Of a stretch of 14,625 nucleotides of DNA, positions 6,824-12,708 are shown in pieces; the first letter of the stretch is position 1, and each line of letters begins with the position of its first letter. The translations under genes and the position numbers were made by a program. The notes under the pieces are model-generated. The model was not told the DNA's origin. It was given only the letters and a program-made list of their open reading frames with translations, and did no database searches. This DNA comes from an uncultured Bacilli bacterium (lineage in GTDB: Bacteria > Bacillota_I > Bacilli_A > RF39 > UBA660): contig CAKOMI010000030.1 of NCBI GenBank assembly GCA_934096605.1, forward strand, positions 1-14,625, read 5' to 3'.

Positions 6824-7139
6824 ATAACAATTGGTCAATATACTTTTTAAGTTGTTTAGCATCACTGCCGAAAATAATTTTCAATTGATTATCAATTTCA
6901 ACTATCCCTTTAGCCCCCATCTTAGTAATGGCATCTTTGTCAACTAAGCTCATATCCTTAAGGATTACTTTAAACCGGGACATGTTACACTCGGCATTAA
7001 TAATGTTTTCTTTGCCACCAAGACAAACTAAAAGCTTATTGGCCTCCAAATTAAAGTCTTTTCTCATTAATTTCATTACAATTAACGAAATAAAAAGTAA
7101 AACAACAATAATAATTAAATAAACAAAAATTCGTTCCAT
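6822..7139 (-). CDS. Membrane-anchored PTS EIIB-like domain protein, probably without the phospho-Cys
   Basis: This 105-residue protein has one N-terminal transmembrane helix (about 4-24) and then a single glucose-family EIIB domain: ANKLLVCLGGKENI (33-46), VDKDAITKMGAKGIVEIDNQ (66-85), IIFGSDAKQLKKYI (88-101). In active EIIB the phosphorylated Cys sits two residues before Arg in a C-x-T-R-L-R pattern. Here the segment is AECNMSRFK (49-57), so the equivalent position is Asn52 and a Cys lies one residue earlier (Cys51). It is not fused to an EIIC permease and no PTS genes are nearby. The likely role is sensory, regulatory or structural rather than sugar phosphorylation. GAGGT precedes the ATG on the minus strand. 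Confidence 0.75.
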   Translation of the reverse strand: MERIFVYLIIIVVLLFISLIVMKLMRKDFNLEANKLLVCLGGKENIINAECNMSRFKVILKDMSLVDKDAITKMGAKGIVEIDNQLKIIFGSDAKQLKKYIDQLL

Positions 7140-7158
7140 ATTTATCTACCTCATAAAA

Positions 7159-7187
7159 ATTATACTATAAAATAGATAAATTTGCAC
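7159..7187 (-). promoter_or_regulatory. Sigma-A-type promoter of the EIIB-like gene
   Basis: Reading the minus strand, -35 GTGCAA (7187-7182), 17-bp spacer, consensus -10 TATAAT (7164-7159). Its -35 box overlaps the AC element of the divergent sigma-K-like promoter. Confidence 0.55.
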
Positions 7188-7212
7188 TAATTTTAAAATT
7201 TCACATAAATTA
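7186..7212 (+). promoter_or_regulatory. Sigma-K-like promoter of the spore coat gene
   Basis: AC (7186-7187), 16-bp spacer, CATAAATTA (7204-7212) matches the published sigma-K pattern AC-N16/17-CATANNNTA. Transcription would begin about 7219, ahead of AGGAAAGGGG and the ATG at 7243. The motif is short and AT-rich, so chance is possible, but the gene downstream is of the right kind (late mother-cell coat). Confidence 0.5.
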
Positions 7213-7242
7213 ATAATGAGAATATAGGAAAGGGGAATAGGT

Positions 7243-7659
7243 ATGAACAGTAATAGTACATCTTCAAGTTGCATCAATGAAATTTTAAATGTTATCTTAG
7301 TTCTTCAACAAAACGCTTGTCCAGATAGTTGTTTGGATTCATGCGATAGACCTGTCTTGGGTGGTGGACCTAACTGCTTAATTTGTAATACAAGACCAAT
7401 CGAGCTTTACACTTGTGGTTCTAATGGTGTAGCACTTAGCATGCCAACTAGCAAAGACCCAGTTACAGGTGGGACTACCTCACAAGTATTCCGTGTGGAA
7501 AAAGTAGACAAAAATTGTTGTACTTGTCGTGTTTTAGAGGATAATCCTGATACGACAAGCTTAAACCCATATGTAGCAACTAATTCATTTTTCACTATTG
7601 ATTTAGGCTGTGTATGTTGCATTCGTTGTTTATCAGATACATACGTTGAATGTGTATAG
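7243..7659 (+). CDS. Spore coat protein, CotY/CotZ family
   Basis: This is a 138-residue Cys-rich protein with 15 cysteines. CotY and CotZ are late coat and crust proteins of Bacillus that assemble into disulfide-linked sheets on the spore surface. The family pattern is visible: N-terminal Cys cluster (10, 26, 30, 34), CLICNTRPIELY (45-56), VFRVEKVDKNCCTCRVL (82-98), PYVATNSFFTIDLGC (109-123) and CCIRCL (125-130). The length is close to CotZ (148). AGGAAAGGGG precedes the ATG. It is monocistronic, with a sigma-K-like promoter and its own terminator, consistent with late mother-cell expression. I cannot decide between CotY and CotZ. It is the strongest evidence here for an endospore-former. 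Confidence 0.88.
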   Translation: MNSNSTSSSCINEILNVILVLQQNACPDSCLDSCDRPVLGGGPNCLICNTRPIELYTCGSNGVALSMPTSKDPVTGGTTSQVFRVEKVDKNCCTCRVLEDNPDTTSLNPYVATNSFFTIDLGCVCCIRCLSDTYVECV

Positions 7660-7682
7660 AAGTGAATTTCACTTCTTTTTTT
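7658..7682 (+). terminator. Terminator of the coat gene
   Basis: AGAAGTGA (7658-7665) pairs perfectly with TCACTTCT (7669-7676) over a 3-nt loop and runs into seven T. The stem begins inside the stop codon. Confidence 0.9.
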
Positions 7683-7738
7683 ATGCATTTTTCTAAAATA
7701 TATGCTAAAATATTTATATAGAAAGTAGTGTGTGTTTT

Positions 7739-8956
7739 ATGCAAAAGAAAAAAATTGTTATTATAAGTGTAGTAGTCTTATTAATTATTTTAGTTGGTGG
7801 CTATTTTGGTTACAAAAAGTTCTATAAAAGTCCTGATGCTATCCTAACTGATTATATTAATGCTGTATTTGATGAAAGTAAAAAAGTAATAAATGATAAA
7901 ATTCTTAATAATCTAGATAATACTGATAATGATATTTTAGTAAATGGTAGTCTATCATTCGATACTAATGCTTCCTTAGATGATTATGAAGAATTAAAAG
8001 ATTATAGCCTTCTCTTTAACATGGGCTTATCTCCTAAATCTAAGTTACTAAATTTAAAGTTAGACTTATTAAAAGAAAGTAAAAGCTTCTTATCAGGTAG
8101 CTTAATTATGCAAAACAATCACTTATATGCTAAAGTACCTAGTATTTTAAGTAGAACTATTGACTTAGGAACAAATGAAATTGATGAAATGATGAATGTA
8201 TCAAATGTAAGTTTTACAAAAGATGATATAAATACTGTTATAGATGGTACTAAAGAAGTAATACTAAATAGTATTAAAAAAGATGATGTTAAAAAAGAAA
8301 GTACTACAGTGCATGATGAAAAACTAAATCTTATAACTTATAACTTTAATAAAGAAAATCAAATTCTTCTATTAAATAATATGAAGAACTATATTGAAAA
8401 TAATTCGGATTACGAAGAAAGTCTAAGTAAGTTAACTGGTAATAGTAAAAGTGAATTATTAGATAGTATCGAAGACCAAATAGATGATTATGACGGTGAA
8501 GATGCCACTATATCTCTTTATACTAAAGGTATTAATAATAGTTTCAAAGAACTTGATATAAAAAGTACAACAGAAAGTTTTATTAATATTACTTTTAATG
8601 ATAATACTTATACATTTACAATGCCAAATCTAGTCATGACTATGAAAGATAATGTTATAAATGTAAAATATACTGATGAAGACACAAATGTCACTTATGA
8701 AATGAATCTTACAACTCTTGGTGACAATGAAAATAAAATTGATCTAGTCATCCCTTATGAAGATAATACTTATAATATTCACGTTACCTTAAAAGTAACT
8801 AACGAAGAACTAAAAAAAGAAAATATTAGTAATGCTTCTACAATTGATTCTTTAAGTGTAACAGAAATAGAAGATGCTTATCAAAAATTCTATGCCATAA
8901 TTGAGGGCACAATATTTGAAAAACTAATCATTAATGCCTTTGCAGGCAATGTCTAA
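7739..8956 (+). CDS. Large membrane-anchored extracytoplasmic protein of unknown function
   Basis: This protein of 405 residues has the basic start MQKKK and a single hydrophobic anchor (IVIISVVVLLIILVGGYFGY, 6-25), with no lipobox Cys or clear cleavage site, so it is probably N-terminally anchored. The rest is Asn/Asp/Ser/Lys-rich with many short beta-type strands, for example GSLIMQNNHLYAKVPSI and NTYTFTMPNLVMTM. This recalls secreted beta-repeat domains, but I cannot name a family. I use the ATG at 7739. An in-frame GTG at 7730 would add three residues, and no strong ribosome binding site is visible for either. It lies alone after the coat-gene terminator. No terminator precedes the RNA promoter at 8999. 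Confidence 0.75.
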   Translation: MQKKKIVIISVVVLLIILVGGYFGYKKFYKSPDAILTDYINAVFDESKKVINDKILNNLDNTDNDILVNGSLSFDTNASLDDYEELKDYSLLFNMGLSPKSKLLNLKLDLLKESKSFLSGSLIMQNNHLYAKVPSILSRTIDLGTNEIDEMMNVSNVSFTKDDINTVIDGTKEVILNSIKKDDVKKESTTVHDEKLNLITYNFNKENQILLLNNMKNYIENNSDYEESLSKLTGNSKSELLDSIEDQIDDYDGEDATISLYTKGINNSFKELDIKSTTESFINITFNDNTYTFTMPNLVMTMKDNVINVKYTDEDTNVTYEMNLTTLGDNENKIDLVIPYEDNTYNIHVTLKVTNEELKKENISNASTIDSLSVTEIEDAYQKFYAIIEGTIFEKLIINAFAGNV

Positions 8957-8998
8957 ATAAGCCTTAAAAAAATTTCTGGAAAAAAGATAAAAAAACAA

Positions 8999-9027
8999 TT
9001 GACAAACTATACTCTTTCGGTTAGTAT
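8999..9027 (+). promoter_or_regulatory. Promoter of small RNA candidate 1, with internal inverted repeat
   Basis: Consensus -35 TTGACA (8999-9004), 17-bp spacer, -10 TAGTAT (9022-9027). A perfect inverted repeat ACTATACT/AGTATAGT (9006-9013/9023-9030) covers the spacer and the -10 box and could be a repressor operator. Confidence 0.65.
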
Positions 9028-9033
9028 AGTAAC

Positions 9034-9129
9034 TACCAATTCACTTGAGAAGGCGAATTGGTGCTAGTATCACACTAGTCAACCCCTTTTTATTCTTTTA
9101 TGGAAGAGTTAGCTCTTCCAATTTTTTTT
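9034..9129 (+). ncRNA. Small RNA candidate 1, upstream of recG
   Basis: The predicted transcript is about 95 nt. It has hairpin 1 ACCAATTC/GAATTGGT (9035-9042/9055-9062) with a 12-nt purine-rich loop, hairpin 2 CTAGT/ACTAG (9064-9068/9074-9078), an unpaired CAACCCCTTTTTATTC segment (9080-9095), and a terminator. There is no reading frame. Alternatively it could be an attenuator leader for recG, since the recG start is only 44 bases after the U-tract and no separate recG promoter is evident. The layout matches the RNA downstream of recG. I recognise no known family. Confidence 0.55.
9101..9129 (+). terminator. Terminator of small RNA 1
   Basis: TGGAAGAG (9101-9108) pairs perfectly with CTCTTCCA (9113-9120) around the tetraloop TTAG, followed by eight T. 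It is one of the strongest terminators in the window. Confidence 0.9.
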
Positions 9130-9172
9130 GCTTATAAAACTATTTTTTGCTAAAATAAAAATGGAGGTAATC

Positions 9173-11155
9173 ATGGATTTACAAGTAATTAAAGGATTAG
9201 GCCCTAAAACAATTAAAGCATTAAATGAATATGGTATTACATCACCGGAAGAATTAATTGAATTCTATCCCTATCGTTACGAATTAATAATGCCAAGTGT
9301 CTTAGATAATACCGATGAAAATACCACTTTAACCATCAATGCCACTGTAGTTACAACTGGTACTATTTCATATATAAAGAAAAACTTTAATGTATTAAGA
9401 TTTAAAGCAACAACTTTTGGTAAAATAATTAATGTTTCTATATTTAACCGGGCTTACTTAAAAAGAAATTTAATAGTAGGAAAAGATATAACCATAATAG
9501 GTAAATATAATAATCGTTTAAATAGTTTTACAGCATCCAATATTTTCTTAAGTAAAGTAGAAAAAGAAGCTATAATCCCTATTTACCACAAAATAAATGG
9601 TTTAAACAATACCACTTTAAATAAAGAAATAAAAAGTGCTTTACAGGTGCTTCCTATTAAAGAAATAATTCCTAGTAAATATAATGACAAATACAATTTA
9701 ATTACTAGAGTATCTGCCCTAGAAAAAATACATAATCCTTGTTCTAGTGAAGATATTACTATTGCTAAAAGAAAACTAATATATGATGAATTATTTATTT
9801 TTATGTTTAAGATTGCTTACTTAAAAAGTTTAAAAGAAAAAGAACATGGTCTTCCAAAAACTATTGATAATTCAAAAATAAAAGACTTTATTAATGATTT
9901 ACCATTTACTTTAACTAGTGATCAATTATCTGTAATAAATGATTCCTTAAAAGATTTAGAGTCTCCTAAAAGAATGAATCGCCTTTTAATTGGTGATGTT
10001 GGTTCTGGTAAAACAATTGTCGCGACAACCCTTATTTATGCTTCTTACTTAGCAGGTTTTGCAAGTGCTTTTCTAGTACCAACAGAAATACTTGCTATCC
10101 AACATTACCAATCTATTACTAAATTATTTAAAAAGTATAATATTACAGTTGAACTCTTAATTGGTAATATGACTAAAAAAGAAAAGACAAGTGTTATAAA
10201 AAGAGTTAATAATGGCGAAATATCTGTCTTAATAGGGACGCATGCTATCTTAAATGAAGATTTAGCCTTTCCATCTCTAGGACTAGTTATAACTGATGAA
10301 CAACATCGTTTTGGCGTTAATCAAAGAGAATTTTTAGGTTCTAAAAAAGAAAATGTTGATATGCTATTTATGAGTGCTACACCAATACCAAGAACTTATG
10401 CCCTAACAATATATGGTGATATTACGTGTAGTCTAATTAAAGAAAAACCAGCTGGTCGTAAAGAAATAATAACAAAAATATATAAAGAAAGTGCATTAAA
10501 AGAAGTTTTATTAAAAGTTTTAGAAGAAATAAAAGCAAGTCATCAAGTTTATGTAGTCTCACCCATGATTAATGAAATGGAAGAAAATGATTTAAAAGAC
10601 GTTTATTTATTAGAAGAAAAATTTAATTTAGCTTTTCATGGTAAAGTACCAATAGGTGTTCTACATGGTAAGTTAAAGAAAAATGAAAAAGATAAAGTAA
10701 TGCATGATTTTAAAAATGGTAATACAAAAATTCTAATTTCTACTACTGTTATTGAAGTCGGTGTCGATGTACCAATGGCAACCATGATGATTATCTTTAA
10801 TGCTGAAAGATTTGGTCTAGCAACACTTCATCAATTAAGAGGTCGTGTAGGTCGTAGTGATTTACAAAGTTATTGTTATTTAATTTGTAATAAAGAAATT
10901 GCTAGATTAAAAGTACTAGAAGAAAGTAATGATGGTTTCTATATTAGTGAAAAAGACTTTGAATTTAGAGGTGAAGGAGATTTGTTTGGTAGTAAACAAA
11001 GTGGTGATATGACTTTCAAAATAGCTAATTTAAAAAGAGATTATAATATTTTACTAGCCGCTAAAAAAGATAGTTTAGAATATATTAAAAATAAAGAATA
11101 TTTGAGTAATGAAATATTTTGTAAAATTTTAAAAGAAATTAACATTACTAATTGA
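9173..11155 (+). CDS. recG: ATP-dependent DNA helicase RecG
   Basis: RecG is a monomeric superfamily 2 helicase that remodels stalled replication forks and branched recombination intermediates. At 660 residues it is close to the B. subtilis enzyme (682). It begins with a helix-hairpin-helix-like LQVIKGLGPKTIKALNEYGI (3-22) and the N-terminal OB-fold wedge domain follows. Helicase motifs include Walker A GDVGSGKT (274-281), motif II DEQH (375-378), MSATPIPRT, and the C-terminal QLRGRVGRS and GEGDLFGSKQSG blocks. I use the ATG at 9173: GGAGG (9163-9167) lies five bases upstream, whereas an earlier in-frame TTG at 9128 lies in the preceding U-tract. The TGA stop overlaps the -35 box of the next promoter. 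Confidence 0.97.
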   Translation: MDLQVIKGLGPKTIKALNEYGITSPEELIEFYPYRYELIMPSVLDNTDENTTLTINATVVTTGTISYIKKNFNVLRFKATTFGKIINVSIFNRAYLKRNLIVGKDITIIGKYNNRLNSFTASNIFLSKVEKEAIIPIYHKINGLNNTTLNKEIKSALQVLPIKEIIPSKYNDKYNLITRVSALEKIHNPCSSEDITIAKRKLIYDELFIFMFKIAYLKSLKEKEHGLPKTIDNSKIKDFINDLPFTLTSDQLSVINDSLKDLESPKRMNRLLIGDVGSGKTIVATTLIYASYLAGFASAFLVPTEILAIQHYQSITKLFKKYNITVELLIGNMTKKEKTSVIKRVNNGEISVLIGTHAILNEDLAFPSLGLVITDEQHRFGVNQREFLGSKKENVDMLFMSATPIPRTYALTIYGDITCSLIKEKPAGRKEIITKIYKESALKEVLLKVLEEIKASHQVYVVSPMINEMEENDLKDVYLLEEKFNLAFHGKVPIGVLHGKLKKNEKDKVMHDFKNGNTKILISTTVIEVGVDVPMATMMIIFNAERFGLATLHQLRGRVGRSDLQSYCYLICNKEIARLKVLEESNDGFYISEKDFEFRGEGDLFGSKQSGDMTFKIANLKRDYNILLAAKKDSLEYIKNKEYLSNEIFCKILKEINITN

Positions 11156-11180
11156 CAAAATATGATTTTCATAATATGCT
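11152..11180 (+). promoter_or_regulatory. Promoter of small RNA candidate 2, overlapping the recG stop
   Basis: Consensus -35 TTGACA (11152-11157), 17-bp spacer, -10 TATGCT (11175-11180). The TGA stop of recG (11153-11155) lies within the -35 hexamer. The spacer holds a small inverted repeat TATGA-TTT-TCATA. Confidence 0.65.
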
Positions 11181-11186
11181 TATTAC

Positions 11187-11280
11187 AGCATAGCACATGT
11201 TGTTATGCAATATATACTCATGATTCTTAATGAGTATATAAAAACCCCCTGAAGAGAGACATTGTTCTCTCGTTTTTGTT
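11187..11280 (+). ncRNA. Small RNA candidate 2, downstream of recG
   Basis: The predicted transcript is about 94 nt. It has hairpin 1 GCATAGCA/TGTTATGC (11188-11195/11201-11208, one G-U), hairpin 2 TATATACTCAT/ATGAGTATATA (11211-11221/11230-11240, 11 perfect pairs), an unpaired AAAACCCCCTGAA segment (11241-11253), and a terminator. There is no reading frame or ribosome binding site. The order of elements mirrors small RNA 1 although the sequences differ. The C-rich single strand resembles the SD-targeting motifs of small RNAs in Gram-positive bacteria. The function is inference. Confidence 0.55.
11254..11280 (+). terminator. Terminator of small RNA 2
   Basis: GAGAGA (11254-11259) pairs with TCTCTC (11266-11271), 6-nt loop, followed by GTTTTTGTT. 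Confidence 0.75.
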
Positions 11281-11313
11281 TGCATTAAAGGATTTGAAGC
11301 CAATAAACTATTT

Positions 11314-11332
11314 TAGGTACTAAGCTAGGTAC
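11314..11332. repeat. Direct repeat TAGGTAC x2, 12-bp period
   Basis: TAGGTAC occurs at 11314-11320 and again at 11326-11332, separated by TAAGC, in the gap between the recG region and the accessory genes. It could be a regulator-binding site, for instance for the AbiEi-like protein, or a trace of an insertion junction. It is too short to be sure it is not chance. Confidence 0.35.
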
Positions 11333-11346
11333 GTAAATTTAAAAAA

Positions 11347-11385
11347 AATACTAATTTTTATATAAATTATTAGTATTTTATTTTT
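11347..11385. terminator. AT-rich inverted repeat, possible two-way terminator
   Basis: AATACTAAT (11347-11355) pairs perfectly with ATTAGTATT (11369-11377). Eight A precede or overlap the left arm and a T-rich tract follows the right arm, so a U-tract would follow on either strand. It lies just before the promoter of the AbiEi-like gene. Confidence 0.45.
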
Positions 11386-11394
11386 ATAATGATA

Positions 11395-11423
11395 TTGACA
11401 TTTATACTGATAAAACATAAAAT
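11395..11423 (+). promoter_or_regulatory. Promoter of the AbiEi-like operon
   Basis: Consensus -35 TTGACA (11395-11400), 17-bp spacer, -10 TAAAAT (11418-11423). The start would be near 11430, with AAGGAG at 11441-11446. Confidence 0.65.
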
Positions 11424-11453
11424 AAAGGTGTAAAAGTCAAAAGGAGAATGTAT

Positions 11454-12080
11454 ATGGAAAAGATGACTATAAAAGAGTTTAAAGATCAAAGTAATATTGA
11501 GATAATACAAGAACTTATGAAGATTAATAATGGATACATTACATCTAAGCAATTAACTGAATTAGGTATTCATAGAATGTACCTTAATATTATGTTAGAT
11601 AGAGGAATAATAGAAAAACTTGATAATGGAATATATCTTGATGTTAATAAATTTCCAGATGCTTATTATGTACTTAATTTGAATTTGCCAGGTATTATAT
11701 ATTCTCATATGACTGCATTATACTTTCATGGACTTTCTATAAAAGCTCCTGATAGTAAATATGATGTAACTATTAAGAAAAATTATAATAGTGTTAAGTT
11801 GAAAAATCATAATGTGTTTTATGTTTCTGATGATATATATGAATTAGGATTAACAGAAGTCAAAACACCATTTGGAAATATTGTTAGAGTGTATGATATT
11901 GAAAGATGTATATGTGATATTATAAGGTCTAAAAAAAGGATGGATAATGAACATATTAAATATAGTTTAAGAGAATATATTAAGAGAAAAGATAAAGATC
12001 TTGTTAAACTTTCTAAGTATGCAGATAAAATGGGTATTAAAAAAGAAGTAATGGATTTATTGGAGTGGTTTTATGAATAA
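11454..12080 (+). CDS. AbiEi-family antitoxin/transcriptional regulator
   Basis: This 208-residue protein resembles the AbiEi-family antitoxins of type IV toxin-antitoxin systems. The N-terminal winged helix-turn-helix (residues about 12-60, with NNGYITSKQL and LDRGIIEKLDNGIYLD) is followed by the typical IYSHMTALYFHGLS block and a C-terminal alpha/beta domain ending in a helical bundle. AbiEi normally represses its own operon and counteracts the nucleotidyltransferase toxin AbiEii. No AbiEii-like gene (GSxxxxxD nucleotidyltransferase) follows here. I start at the ATG 11454, seven bases after AAGGAG; the in-frame ATG at 11448 is only one base after it. It overlaps the next gene by 8 bases. 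It probably autoregulates the operon. Confidence 0.8.
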   Translation: MEKMTIKEFKDQSNIEIIQELMKINNGYITSKQLTELGIHRMYLNIMLDRGIIEKLDNGIYLDVNKFPDAYYVLNLNLPGIIYSHMTALYFHGLSIKAPDSKYDVTIKKNYNSVKLKNHNVFYVSDDIYELGLTEVKTPFGNIVRVYDIERCICDIIRSKKRMDNEHIKYSLREYIKRKDKDLVKLSKYADKMGIKKEVMDLLEWFYE

Positions 12081-12273
12081 GATAATAGTTAATAAAATTA
12101 AATGTAAAAAATGTAGAGATGTTATTGAATCTACTTATAGACATGATTTTAAATTTTGCAAATGTGGTGCAGTTGCAGTTGATGGTGGAAAAGATTATTT
12201 AAGAAGAATAGGATATGAAGAAGATTATGAAGAATTATCTGAAGTAGAGAAGGAGAATAAAAAAGATGAATGA
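12073..12273 (+). CDS. Small zinc-ribbon protein, DUF7695-like
   Basis: This 66-residue protein has a CKKC pair (residues 11-14), a CKCG pair (29-32), then VDGGKDYLRRIG (37-48) and an acidic tail. Four cysteines in two CxxC/CxC knuckles imply a small zinc-binding fold. The combination of two knuckles with VDGGxDYLRR is, from memory, that of DUF7695, a family of unknown function found in mobile and defense-associated gene sets. A database search is needed to confirm this. It overlaps the AbiEi-like gene by 8 bases and the next gene by 8, so the three are translationally coupled. GGAG lies eight bases before the ATG. It could be an accessory regulator or part of a toxin-antitoxin pair. Confidence 0.7.
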   Translation: MNKIIVNKIKCKKCRDVIESTYRHDFKFCKCGAVAVDGGKDYLRRIGYEEDYEELSEVEKENKKDE

Positions 12274-12580
12274 TAAATACGTATTTGAAACTGAAAGTTC
12301 TAGAGAAATGGAAATAGTGGCCTCTAGACATAAAATACTATCAGTTTTAGATGATATAAAGAACTGGCGTAGAGAATTGTATAAAGGATATGATAATAAT
12401 GTAAGAATCTTATGTAATGGTAAATTATATACTTATACTGAGTTTGAAAAAACAAGAGATGAATTACCAAAAGATGAACATGGATTAATAAAAGATTGCA
12501 AGTATGTTTATTTAGATAATGATTTAATAGATAAAATAGATGATTTTCTTTCTGAAGTTAATTATTTATTAGATTACTAG
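12266..12580 (+). CDS. Hypothetical protein, 104 residues, accessory operon
   Basis: I do not recognise this gene with certainty. It is acidic, predicted mostly helical, and without membrane segments. Residues 6-41 (FETESSREMEIVAS, then LSVLDDIKNWRRELYKG) recall a small phage protein type with a FxLPEExxE start and a xxLWDxDxxLRxxxKYG helix, which is a weak resemblance from memory only. AAGGAG lies ten bases before the ATG and the start is inside the end of the zinc-ribbon gene, so it is the third gene of a coupled AbiEi-led operon. As the unknown partner of an orphan AbiEi regulator, a toxin or effector role can be considered, but nothing in the sequence shows catalysis. Confidence 0.65.
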   Translation: MNDKYVFETESSREMEIVASRHKILSVLDDIKNWRRELYKGYDNNVRILCNGKLYTYTEFEKTRDELPKDEHGLIKDCKYVYLDNDLIDKIDDFLSEVNYLLDY

Positions 12581-12654
12581 ATGGTACAAGCAGCTAAATA
12601 AAACATAAAAATTGCAAAAAAAACGCAAAAAAATAATAGTAATTGTCAAAAATA

Positions 12655-12684
12655 TTGATTTTTATTCAAAAATATGCATATAAT
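12655..12684 (+). promoter_or_regulatory. Promoter of the RloAB-type module
   Basis: TTGATT (12655-12660), 18-bp spacer, consensus -10 TATAAT (12679-12684). The gap after 12580 has no clear terminator, so read-through from the AbiEi-led operon is also possible. Confidence 0.5.
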
Positions 12685-12708
12685 ATATACAACAAGGAGA
12701 TGATTTAT

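Noticed and set aside
7407..7688. Minus-strand open frame opposite the coat gene
   Set aside because: It starts in the terminator and is antisense to a gene with clear family motifs.
8999..9082. tRNA-like cloverleaf with TTGA/TCAA closing three hairpins
   Set aside because: There is no T-loop consensus, anticodon arm geometry or acceptor length of a tRNA, and the 5' arm is a consensus -35 box.
11340..11552. CRISPR or phage attachment array near the island start
   Set aside because: There is only one 7-bp direct repeat pair and one palindrome, with no regular repeat-spacer pattern, integrase or tRNA.
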